From Riemerella anatipestifer (GTDB taxonomy: Bacteria; Bacteroidota; Bacteroidia; Flavobacteriales; Weeksellaceae): DNA of 64,000 nt. The stretch is taken from NCBI RefSeq assembly GCF_035666175.1, contig NZ_CP142016.1, positions 682,001-746,000 of the forward strand. The letters are read 5' to 3'. Below, piece by piece: positions 54,582 to 62,621 of this stretch (its first letter is position 1; each line of letters starts with the position of its first letter). The notes under the pieces were generated by a model. The model saw only the letters and a list, made by a program, of their open reading frames with translations. It was not told where the DNA came from and ran no database searches. Position numbers and translations under genes: made by a program.

Positions 54582-55592
54582 TTACAATCGCTTCCTCAAC
54601 TCCACACGATTGACTTTGCCATTTGGAGTTCTAGGAATTTCATCTAAAAAAACAATCTCTTTTGGTGCGTGGTAGGGCTTATCATACGCTATCTCGCCAA
54701 GTAATTTTTGAGTTTCTTGTGATGCTTTTCCTTCTATTACCAATACTAATTTTTCGCCTAAAATAGCATCAGAAACACTAGTAAATACCAACTCATTCGG
54801 GATTATTTTCTTTAATTTATCCTCTAATTGCTCTGGGATTATCTTCACTCCACCAGAGTTGATAACATTATCTACTCTACCCAAAAAGCTAAAAACGCCT
54901 CTTTCTTTTAGTTCTACCAAATCATTAGTAATGAGCTTTTCCGAAGTAAGAAGAGGTGCCTCTATACAGAGACACCCTCGTTCATCTTGAGTTAAAAATA
55001 TATTTTGCAATGGTTTAAAATGGAGCTCCTCATTTGGCGTTATCTGTTTTAACGCAATGTGAGAAAGCGTTTCGCTCATTCCGTAAGTTTCATAGATGTG
55101 AGATGCAACACCTTTTAGCTTTGCTTTAAGAGACTCCGAGACAGCCGCACCACCAATGATTAGTTTTTTAATTAAATCTACCTTTCCCAAAGAATACTCC
55201 ACTTGGAGTGGCGTCATCGCACAGAAATCAATTTCTTCGTCTAAATCTTCTAAAGGACTAACGGAAGGCGTTTTTATCAATAACTTCAAACCTCGCTCCA
55301 TAGCCCTTACCAACATCATTTTGCCCGATATATATTCCACTGGCAAACAGAGTAATGCCTTATTTGACCTGTTTAGACCTAAAAAATCACAGGTCATATT
55401 CGCAGATGCCTTCATTCTTTCCTTTTCTACCTCAAATATTTTAGGCACACCCGTAGAACCTGATGTTTTTACCGAAACGCAAGGCTTTTCCGAATACCAA
55501 TCTTCTAAAAAATTCAGAACTTGATATTCAAAATCGGTATTAGGTTGAAGTTGTTTTAAATCTACCTCTTTAGAAAAGTCTATCAGCATCAT
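54582..55592 (-). CDS. menE: o-Succinylbenzoate-CoA ligase (MenE-like acyl-adenylating enzyme)
   Basis: This short 336-residue ANL-family enzyme has SVKTSGSTGVPKIFEVEKERM (P-loop-like), ETYGMSETLSH (adenylate-binding), FLGRVDNVINSGGVKI (hinge) and PRTPNGKVNRVELRK with the catalytic Lys near the C-terminus. The short length is typical of MenE in Bacteroidota. MenE activates succinylbenzoate in menaquinone synthesis. Other men genes are not in the window. The protein could in principle activate a different acid. Confidence 0.8.
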   Translation of the reverse strand: MMLIDFSKEVDLKQLQPNTDFEYQVLNFLEDWYSEKPCVSVKTSGSTGVPKIFEVEKERMKASANMTCDFLGLNRSNKALLCLPVEYISGKMMLVRAMERGLKLLIKTPSVSPLEDLDEEIDFCAMTPLQVEYSLGKVDLIKKLIIGGAAVSESLKAKLKGVASHIYETYGMSETLSHIALKQITPNEELHFKPLQNIFLTQDERGCLCIEAPLLTSEKLITNDLVELKERGVFSFLGRVDNVINSGGVKIIPEQLEDKLKKIIPNELVFTSVSDAILGEKLVLVIEGKASQETQKLLGEIAYDKPYHAPKEIVFLDEIPRTPNGKVNRVELRKRL

Positions 55593-55661
55593 AGGAGAAC
55601 TTATAATTTACCTCAAAAATAAACTATAAATATCAAATGCTAAAATCTACTCCTTTATAAA

Positions 55662-56606
55662 TTAAAGATTAAAATTGAGGTAAACAGAATGTCTTGAATT
55701 TATCCTAACCGAATTGACAGCTATTTCAGAACGCAAAGGCAATTGACTTTCCAAACCTATATTAAACTTACGAAAAGAAAACTCCGCCCCCAATTTGCTC
55801 AACACCAAATAACCGCCTGTATGAGGCACTTTTTCTCCCACCTGCACATTTTGGAAATACTTTTCCGTAGAAATTCCCAACCTCGGAGATAGTCTAAAAC
55901 TATCAAAATCTTTGATATAATACCCTGTAACAGAGGTATTCCATTGGTCTCCAAAGCGATAATAATACTTATTTTGATTTTTGAAAATATAATCGGTAGA
56001 AAGTGCTACAGCCCATTGTCCTTTCATATAAGTATAATTAACAATGGTAGAATAGTCCCAACTTCCCGTACCTCTTTGAAAACTCGGATTATAGGAGTTA
56101 GCCGTTTTCTCATCAAATTTAGCTAGTGGTACTTTAACCCCAACTCCAAAATTAAGCCTATGCGAATCTTCTTTATCTAAATTAAGTTTATAAATAACCG
56201 ATGCCGACGCATCTCCCACACCACTTAATTCTTGTTTGGTATCTGTATATCTGCTATGAAAATGAAATGGCAAATTGGCATAAACATCTACATTTTTATG
56301 AAGTGGAATACGCCCCCAGATTTGTACCGTGTTGTAATGTTCTGGAACGGAAAAATGAGCATCTAAAATATTACTTTTAGATTCATACGATTGGTAAAGA
56401 TATTTAATCCCAATAAACTGAGGATTGAGTATGCTTTCAAAGCCAGAAGCCGCATTACCTACCGCACACCCACACGCATCGCAATCTTCCTCTAACCACC
56501 TTAGAGCTTGGATAGGAAAACTAGCTGGTTTAACACTAATACTGTCTTTAGCCTGTAAAGTCAATAGACTAAATAAATTAAAAATTAAAATTATCTGTTT
56601 CATCAT
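55662..56606 (-). CDS. Outer-membrane protein with an N-terminal CxxCGC motif, partner of the MbnP/MbnH pair
   Basis: The 314-residue protein has a signal peptide (MMKQIILIFNLFSLLTLQAK) and a mature start with CDACGCAVGNAASGF, three Cys in six residues, that may bind metal. The rest alternates as a beta barrel and ends HSVYLNFNL. It starts directly after the stop codon of the di-heme enzyme gene, so they share a transcript. Similar genes travel with MbnP-like lipoproteins in Bacteroidota. A role in moving or sensing copper at the outer membrane is inference. Confidence 0.7.
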   Translation of the reverse strand: MMKQIILIFNLFSLLTLQAKDSISVKPASFPIQALRWLEEDCDACGCAVGNAASGFESILNPQFIGIKYLYQSYESKSNILDAHFSVPEHYNTVQIWGRIPLHKNVDVYANLPFHFHSRYTDTKQELSGVGDASASVIYKLNLDKEDSHRLNFGVGVKVPLAKFDEKTANSYNPSFQRGTGSWDYSTIVNYTYMKGQWAVALSTDYIFKNQNKYYYRFGDQWNTSVTGYYIKDFDSFRLSPRLGISTEKYFQNVQVGEKVPHTGGYLVLSKLGAEFSFRKFNIGLESQLPLRSEIAVNSVRINSRHSVYLNFNL

Positions 56607-57653
56607 CTATTCTGAAAATGCTGGGTTAGTAATAAATTGAGTGTCACTTAATGTTTTTAAAAACAAAATAAGATCATATTTTTCTTGCTCCGTTAAAGGA
56701 ATTCCTACTCTACCTTTAACCTTTCTAAACTCAGGATCTAAGTTAGGATTGTCAATAACCCCCGAATCATAAAAATCAAGTAATGCCTTTAATGTATAAA
56801 ATCTACCATCGTGAGTATAAGGAGCGGTATATTCCACATTTCTAAGACTAGGCACTCTAAACTTCAAAAAATCAGAATCTTTGCCTGTTACCCTTTTTCT
56901 ACCTTCATCTTTTAATATAGGATTATAAGGCAGTCCTGTATTTCTGTAGCTTTGGTCTGTAAACAAATCTGTGGAATGACATGCTACGCATTTTTGCTTA
57001 AAAATAGCATAACCTCTCGCCTCCTCCCCTGTAAATTTTTCTCCTTCATTTCTTACCACTTTATCATACTTACTGTTAGCCGAAATCATTATAGACATAA
57101 ACTGTGTGATGGACTTCAAAATTCTTTCAGCCGTAACTTTGTCATCGCCATACACAATGGTAAAAAGTCTTTTATAATCTTTATCGTCTTTAATCTTCTG
57201 CGTAATATTTTCTATGGTTTCGTCCATTTCCTCATGTGCAGAAATAGGAATAATGGGTTGCATCTCTAAATCGGTTACAGAGCCGTCCCACATATATTTA
57301 TCCAAAAAAATCATATTCTGAATAGGCAAAGCGTTTCTAAAACCTTCTCTACCTTCTACTCCGTGGCTCACCGTGTGCCCGTGATGTGTAAAGGCATCTG
57401 CTTGAATATGACAAAAAGCACACGCTACAGCATTATCTTTGGCTAATCTCCCGTCATAAAATAGCTTTTTCCCTAGCTGAACGCCATATTCCGTAGGTTT
57501 ATTAGCCTGTAAATTATACTTCACTTCTGGAAAATTAGATGGTATTCCAAATGTGTAAGGTTGGTCTATAGGATACTGAACTTCTGCCTCATCATTCCGA
57601 CAAGAAAGCACAGAAACAAGAACCACCAGTCCTGTGATAATGTAGCTTTTCAT
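56607..57653 (-). CDS. Di-heme cytochrome c peroxidase / MbnH-MauG-like lipoprotein
   Basis: The 348-residue protein has a lipoprotein signal (VLVSVLSCRN, Cys18) and two c-type heme sites: CAFCH (78-82) and CVACH (about 225). The surrounding GKKLFYDGRLAKDNAVACAFCH and FRVPSLRNVEYTAPYTHDGRF are typical of bacterial cytochrome c peroxidases and MauG/MbnH enzymes. In other bacteria MbnH converts a Trp of its partner MbnP to kynurenine to form a copper site. It lies next to an MbnP-like gene, 86 bp downstream, which is the reason for preferring MbnH over a plain peroxidase. Confidence 0.85.
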   Translation of the reverse strand: MKSYIITGLVVLVSVLSCRNDEAEVQYPIDQPYTFGIPSNFPEVKYNLQANKPTEYGVQLGKKLFYDGRLAKDNAVACAFCHIQADAFTHHGHTVSHGVEGREGFRNALPIQNMIFLDKYMWDGSVTDLEMQPIIPISAHEEMDETIENITQKIKDDKDYKRLFTIVYGDDKVTAERILKSITQFMSIMISANSKYDKVVRNEGEKFTGEEARGYAIFKQKCVACHSTDLFTDQSYRNTGLPYNPILKDEGRKRVTGKDSDFLKFRVPSLRNVEYTAPYTHDGRFYTLKALLDFYDSGVIDNPNLDPEFRKVKGRVGIPLTEQEKYDLILFLKTLSDTQFITNPAFSE

Positions 57654-57739
57654 TTTTTCCGTAATTTATTTAAACCCTACCCAAAGATTGGGCTTCAGGT
57701 AGAGTTTATAATTAAAAATAATTTATTGGAAATAGTAGC

Positions 57740-58555
57740 CTAGTTATTATGAACATGGTCTACACTGAACATAAGCGAAAGGTTTTCTGCTGTTTCTCTT
57801 ACTATAGCTTTACTAGGGTGCATTGCCTGTGCATTATCATCTGATAAAACCACTTTATTCTTACCACTTAAGAATTGGTTAATATCCGCCATAATGTGTA
57901 TTTGAGGAGCAATCGCCTTTCTTACCTTAGCCGCTTGCGGTAAGTCTAATGTAACAACTTTATAAACATCAGGAGTATTGCTCTGTTGTGGATTTCCTAT
58001 GTTACCTATATGTATTTTGAAGTTTTTGTCTAAAGTGTCAGAATAAGTTCCTTCAAAATTCACAAATTTATAGCCACTTGCCCAGCTCCAGCTCATACCG
58101 TTAGTCTTAGCTTTATCCCAAAACAAAGCCTGTTTTTCTTGCCCTAAAATAAAGGCATCAGGAGAAATACCTAGCCCAAACTTAACTTGCTTATAATCTC
58201 CAGCAGGAATTTCCTCTAACACAAAATTATGCGTTATTGCTTCCTCTGACTGGTCTACGATATAAGCCCCTTTGTCTGAATTTTGGTAATGATATTTAAC
58301 CTCCGTACCATCGGATTTTACTAGAATAACATCACTCACGATGTATTTTAAAGTGGTAAACTTGTGTTTCTGAGATGATGACGAAGTATAGACTCCAGAA
58401 AGCCCATACATTGCCTGTCCGTTAAAGAAGTTTTCAAATTTTAGTGTTACAGAGTTTTTATCGTTAGTATTTATAGTTGGCTCTTCATCTCTATTACAAG
58501 ATACCACCAAACTTAAAATGATTGCGACATAAGCAAACACGATATATTTTTTCAT
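57740..58555 (-). CDS. MbnP-family lipoprotein, probable copper-binding partner of the di-heme enzyme
   Basis: The 271-residue protein has a lipoprotein signal (VAIILSLVVSCNRD, Cys20). VTLKFENFFNGQAMYG, TTLKYIVSDVILVKSDG and MSWSWASGYKFVNFEGTY are typical of the MbnP family. Two Trp in SWSW are candidates for oxidation by the partner enzyme. His-rich text near the C-terminus (MFSVDHVHNN) could add metal ligands. It leads the group of three genes in its direction. Confidence 0.82.
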   Translation of the reverse strand: MKKYIVFAYVAIILSLVVSCNRDEEPTINTNDKNSVTLKFENFFNGQAMYGLSGVYTSSSSQKHKFTTLKYIVSDVILVKSDGTEVKYHYQNSDKGAYIVDQSEEAITHNFVLEEIPAGDYKQVKFGLGISPDAFILGQEKQALFWDKAKTNGMSWSWASGYKFVNFEGTYSDTLDKNFKIHIGNIGNPQQSNTPDVYKVVTLDLPQAAKVRKAIAPQIHIMADINQFLSGKNKVVLSDDNAQAMHPSKAIVRETAENLSLMFSVDHVHNN

Positions 58556-58725
58556 AATTTTTTCTATTTAGTTAAACTGATTAAATTGATTAGATAGAAC
58601 ACCTGCATAAAAAGTGTTCATAACTAGTCCCGAATGAGTGACAATCACTGCCATATCCGAAACGATACACACCATCTTTCCTTTATCAAAATAAAGGAAA
58701 CAATGACACTCTAAAAATAAAAGGA

Positions 58726-59103
58726 TTAAACAGCTAACGAAATAGGAGGGCGAAACGATTGGTCAAAAACATCTCCTAGAACAAAGAAGTCTTTGGATAT
58801 AATCTTGCGTTCAGAATTTTCATAGAAAACGCTATCAAAGGTAGGCAACCCATTATCCAAAAGCACAAAAACAACTGTTTCATATAAAGATAGACCCACC
58901 AAAACATCGTCTTGTTGATTGTCTTTAAGTTCTTTTTCTAAGTAACATTTACCATGACAATTCATCTGAGGCTTATCTTTGTTAATACAATAATTTGCCT
59001 CTATAAAGCTTTGGTTGAGCTTAAAATGAACCACAATCATACTCTGCTGGAAAGAAACCAGCATTATAATCGCTAACATTATATAAGCTAAAACCTTTTT
59101 CAC
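58726..59103 (-). CDS. Small membrane-anchored protein with four conserved-looking Cys (copper context)
   Basis: From a GTG at 59103 the protein reads MKKVLAYIMLAIIMLVSFQQ, an N-terminal membrane segment; an upstream TTG at 59142 would add a less likely extension. A Cys-rich motif NYCINKDKPQMNCHGKCYLEKEL follows (three Cys, C-x11-C-x3-C). The C-terminus ends FRPPISLAV. Short proteins with a C...CxGKCxLxK motif stand next to metal genes in Bacteroidota. It lies 170 bp upstream of the MbnP-like gene on the same strand. The length before the start codon is uncertain, and no function is proven. Confidence 0.65.
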   Translation of the reverse strand: MKKVLAYIMLAIIMLVSFQQSMIVVHFKLNQSFIEANYCINKDKPQMNCHGKCYLEKELKDNQQDDVLVGLSLYETVVFVLLDNGLPTFDSVFYENSERKIISKDFFVLGDVFDQSFRPPISLAV

Positions 59104-59175
59104 GAGTACAAAACTAATATTTTTTACAACACCAATTGCCAATATGGATAAAAATCATAGTACGGTTATTTTCCT

Positions 59176-59183
59176 TATTTTTG
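59176..59183 (+). promoter_or_regulatory. -7 promoter box of the ABC-F gene
   Basis: TATTTTTG matches TAnnTTTG, about 38 bp before the GTG start. Confidence 0.5.
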
Positions 59184-59221
59184 CCGTTCGTTAAATTGTT
59201 AATCATTTAAAATTAGACATT

Positions 59222-61144
59222 GTGCTTTCAGTTCAGAGTTTAGGGTTGCATCATTCGGGGAATTATCTGTTCCGTGATGTTAATTTCACTATAAAAAAAG
59301 AAGATAAAATAGGTTTAGTTGGGAAAAATGGAGCTGGTAAATCTACACTCCTCAAAATGCTTTCGGGCGAAATAAGTTTCTACGAAGGCGAAGTGATCCC
59401 AGAAGGTAACATCAGCATAGGTTTCTTAAAGCAAGATTTAGATTTTGTAAAAGGTAGAACCGTTTGGGACGAAACGATGCAAGCCTTTGAACAAATCAAC
59501 GCGATGAAAGCAGAGCTAGACGAAGTTAATCACCAACTAGCCACTAGAACCGACTACGAAAGCGATGCCTACCATCAGCTCATTCATCGTATGACGGAGC
59601 TTAACGACTTGCTTCATCATCACGATGCTTACAACCTAGAAGGCGATATGGAGAAAATACTTTTGGGACTAGGCTTTAAAGCAGACGACTTCCAAAAGAT
59701 AACCGATGAGTTTTCTGGCGGTTGGCGTATGAGGATAGAACTCGCCAAACTACTCCTCCAAAAGAACGACCTTATGCTACTGGACGAGCCTACCAACCAC
59801 TTGGATATGGAGTCCATCATTTGGTTAGAAAACTTCCTGAAAGATTATCCTGGGGCTATTGTACTGGTAAGCCACGACAAGCAATTTATGACTTCGGTAT
59901 GCAACCGAACTTTTGACATCAATAATAAAAAAGTAGATGACTACAAAGCCAACTACACCAAATACCTAGAGCTCCGCAAGGAACGAAGAGAGAAACTAGA
60001 ACAAGCTAAAAAGAACCAAGATGCCGAAATCAAGCAAATGGAAGACAACATCAACCGATTTCGTGCTAGCGCTACCAAGGCTTCTTTCGCTCAATCCTTG
60101 ATTAAAAAACTAGAAAAAATAGAACGCATAGAAATAGATAACGAAGATGTTTCCAAGTTCAACATTAGGTTTGTGCAGAGTATCGTTCCTGGAAAAGTAA
60201 TCTTTGAAGCTGAAAATTTAGGAAAAGCCTACGGCACAAAACAGGTTTTTGACGGTGTAGATTTTTTCGTCCAAAGAGGCGAAAAAATAGCCTTACTCGG
60301 ACAAAACGGTCAAGGTAAAACTACCCTTGCCAAAATACTCGCAGGAGAGATTAAAGATTATTCAGGAAATTGGAATTTAGGACACAATGTAAACATCGGC
60401 TACTTTGCCCAAAATCAAGAGGAAGTACTCACTCCAAACAAAACCGTACTAGAAGAAGCCGAAGATGCTGCCACAGAAGAAACCAGACCTAGAGTAAGAG
60501 ATCTTTTAGGGAGCTTTCTCTTCCAAGGCGATGCCGTAAACAAGAAAACCAAAGTGCTTTCTGGAGGCGAAAGAAATAGATTGGCATTATGTAAGTTGTT
60601 GTTGCGTCCGTTCAATACTTTGATTATGGACGAACCTACCAACCACCTAGACATACAGTCCAAGGAAATTATAAAACTCGCCTTACAGAATTTTGAAGGC
60701 ACGCTTATCGTTATTTCTCACGACAGGGAATTCTTGCAAGGGCTTTGCGATAAGATTTTTGAGTTTAGAGATGGTAAGATGAAGGAGTTTTTAGGTAACA
60801 TAGACGAATACCTAGAATACCGACAAAAAGAAAGCATCAGAGAAATATCCGTAGAAAAATCTAAGCTAGAAGAAAAAGCCAAAACACCTCCTCCTAAAGC
60901 AGAGCCTGTAGTGGTAGAGAAACCTCAGTTTATCTCTAAAGAGCAAAAAAACCTACAAAACAAAATAAAGAAGCTAGAGGAGAAAATAGCCGACTACGAA
61001 ACTGAAATAGCAACTCTAGAGGATATATTTGCAAAGACCAATCCTACGGAGCAGGAACTAGAAAAATACCAAACCTTACAAAAGGAACTAGAAGCTATTA
61101 TGTCTGAATGGGAAAGCCTATCGGAACAGTTAGACACATTTTAA
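59222..61144 (+). CDS. ABC-F family ATPase (Uup/EttA-like)
   Basis: This is a 640-residue protein with two ABC domains in one chain and no membrane segments. Domain 1 has GKNGAGKSTLLK, FSGGWRMRIELAKLL and LLDEPTNHLD; domain 2 has GQNGQGKTTLAK, LSGGERNRLALCKLLL and MDEPTNHLD. Between them is a charged linker (about 240-300), and the C-terminus is a coiled coil of about 80 residues (NLQNKIKKLEEKIADYETEI), as in Uup. Such proteins act on ribosomes or DNA. The start is a GTG; the first ATG in frame is too far in. Confidence 0.94.
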   Translation: MLSVQSLGLHHSGNYLFRDVNFTIKKEDKIGLVGKNGAGKSTLLKMLSGEISFYEGEVIPEGNISIGFLKQDLDFVKGRTVWDETMQAFEQINAMKAELDEVNHQLATRTDYESDAYHQLIHRMTELNDLLHHHDAYNLEGDMEKILLGLGFKADDFQKITDEFSGGWRMRIELAKLLLQKNDLMLLDEPTNHLDMESIIWLENFLKDYPGAIVLVSHDKQFMTSVCNRTFDINNKKVDDYKANYTKYLELRKERREKLEQAKKNQDAEIKQMEDNINRFRASATKASFAQSLIKKLEKIERIEIDNEDVSKFNIRFVQSIVPGKVIFEAENLGKAYGTKQVFDGVDFFVQRGEKIALLGQNGQGKTTLAKILAGEIKDYSGNWNLGHNVNIGYFAQNQEEVLTPNKTVLEEAEDAATEETRPRVRDLLGSFLFQGDAVNKKTKVLSGGERNRLALCKLLLRPFNTLIMDEPTNHLDIQSKEIIKLALQNFEGTLIVISHDREFLQGLCDKIFEFRDGKMKEFLGNIDEYLEYRQKESIREISVEKSKLEEKAKTPPPKAEPVVVEKPQFISKEQKNLQNKIKKLEEKIADYETEIATLEDIFAKTNPTEQELEKYQTLQKELEAIMSEWESLSEQLDTF

Positions 61145-61177
61145 GGTAAAAATAGTTTTCTGTCTTACTCCAAGAAT

Positions 61178-61220
61178 CGATGCCTATAAAGCCTAAACAA
61201 GACTTATAGGCATCGTTTTT
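61178..61220 (+). terminator. Terminator of the ABC-F gene
   Basis: CGATGCCTATAA (61178-61189) pairs with TTATAGGCATCG (61204-61215), followed by T residues. The same stem appears again at 62087-62122. Confidence 0.88.
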
Positions 61221-61329
61221 TAGAGATGCTTATTTCTAAAACCGCTTTTAATTACAATCACTTAGCCGTCATCAACGGTCTGCCGAGCAAAGACCGTTTA
61301 AAGCAATTCTAAATTATCACTGCTCCACC

Positions 61330-61545
61330 CTCCGACCTAAGGAAACGGAGGCGTTAAGAAAATGGGGCTTCCATTCGTTAAGAAAGCCCTATTGTTTGAA
61401 CAAGCGTAGGGCTTTAGCATTGGCGTGAGTTCTAGGGCTTTTAGAATGGAAGACTCATTTTTAACCGTAGTTTTCTAGTCTTAACTTTTTGGTACTTTTG
61501 GCTACGCCGAACCACTGCGTTAGGTTTAGGTCAAACTAAAAGTAC
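61330..61545 (+). repeat. Structured interspersed element, copy A
   Basis: This copy shares about 170 bp with copy B (61783-61952). Landmarks in order are a CTCCG/CGGAG hairpin, an outer stem CTTCCATTC (61368) with GAATGGAAG (61444), an inner AGCCCTA/TAGGGCT stem, and a terminal stem GTACTTTT (61492) with AAAAGTAC (61538). The strand of transcription is not known. Confidence 0.75.
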
Positions 61546-61782
61546 AGATATATATTTATTTACCTTCTTTTGTTTTGAAACAAAAGAAACAAAAATTCAA
61601 GGTTCTGGTGGCTATGCCTAAAAAATACTCACAAAGGCTAAAAGTTTTAAAACTCGCCCCAACTCGTTACCCAACGCCTGCTCAAACAGTAAAACTTTTT
61701 TAACGCCTTTAGTAATGAGGTTTTTAACGCCGTCGGGATTAGAGGTCGAGTATTCTCTACCATATATAGTAACCACCCCATT
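61546..61782. other. Spacer between the two structured elements
   Basis: No gene is seen. It holds an 11-bp hairpin, TTCTTTTGTTT (61565) with AAACAAAAGAA (61578), then GC-richer text (about 61640-61735) that looks like flavobacterial intergenic repeats. Confidence 0.5.
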
Positions 61783-61969
61783 CTCCGACCTAAGGAAACG
61801 GAGGCGTTAAGAAAATGGGGAGTCCATTCGTTAAAAAAGACCTATTGTTTGAACAAACGTCGGGCTTAGCCTTGGCGTGAGTTCTAGGGCTTTTAGAATG
61901 GACGTCGCATTTTTAGCCGTAGTTTTCTAGTCTTGAACTTTTGGTCCTTTTGTTTCAAGACAAAAGGAC
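61783..61969 (+). repeat. Structured interspersed element, copy B
   Basis: This copy matches A but is diverged. The outer stem is GTCCATTC (61822) with GAATGGAC (61896) and the terminal stem GTCCTTTTG (61944) with CAAAAGGAC (61961). In both stems one base pair differs from copy A on both sides, so pairing is kept. The inner stem is not conserved (AGACCTA against TCGGGCT). Confidence 0.75.
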
Positions 61970-62086
61970 ACACATACGTATTTATCGCTTTGAAATAAAC
62001 CTAACGCAAGTGTTTGGGTAAAGTCAAAAGTATAGCCTATAAATTCTATGCCTATAAAAATTATTTTTATGCTTATTAAAAAAAAT

Positions 62087-62128
62087 CCGATGCCTATAAG
62101 TTTTTGATTTTATAAGCATCGGTTTTTT
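62087..62128. terminator. Bidirectional terminator downstream of the HU-like gene
   Basis: CCGATGCCTATAA pairs with TTATAAGCATCGG (one mismatch), with an A run before and a T run after. It ends the minus-strand HU-like gene. Confidence 0.8.
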
Positions 62129-62149
62129 AAAGGGGACTTAGGAGTTATC

Positions 62150-62533
62150 CTAAGCCTTCTCGTAAGTGAGTGTCGCTAGGGTATCTTTTATTCCTTTAGC
62201 GGGAGTGAAAATCACTTTAGCTTGTTTAATGGCACTAGCGGTTACTTCTTTCTCCGTAGCTTTACCCTCACTACTGAAACTCACTCGCAGACTGCCCAAC
62301 TCTCCCAGACGAACGATTTGTCCATTAGCTAAGGACGACTGCATTACATCTACCAAGGCATAAAGTACCGCTCTGATGTCCGCTCCGCTTACCGTAGAGA
62401 TTTTCTCTATGTCTCTGGTAAGGTCGGTTAGGGTTTTCTCTCCGCTCATATTAGGAGAAGCATACCATTTTTTGTTGCCGCCACCGCTTACGCCGGGCTG
62501 ACCTCTTTCGATTGCTTTAAATTTTACTGGCAT
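62150..62533 (-). CDS. HU-related DNA-binding protein
   Basis: The 127-residue protein has a Gly-rich N-terminus (IERGQPGVSGGGNKKWYASP) and then an HU-like fold: LTDLTRDIEKISTVSGADIRAVLYALVDVMQSSL, GQIVRLGELGSLRVSFSSEG and IFTPAKGIKDTL. This is the Bacteroidota HU_rel form rather than the classical HU of about 90 residues. It binds DNA and probably helps organise the nucleoid. It is a single gene with a terminator behind it; the next gene upstream is a surface protein. Confidence 0.88.
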   Translation of the reverse strand: MPVKFKAIERGQPGVSGGGNKKWYASPNMSGEKTLTDLTRDIEKISTVSGADIRAVLYALVDVMQSSLANGQIVRLGELGSLRVSFSSEGKATEKEVTASAIKQAKVIFTPAKGIKDTLATLTYEKA

Positions 62534-62621
62534 AATTTCTACTTTTTAATGATTTACAGTAATTGATTTTGATGATAAAAATTCCTCACGATACCGATAG
62601 GCATCATAAGGAATCATTAAA

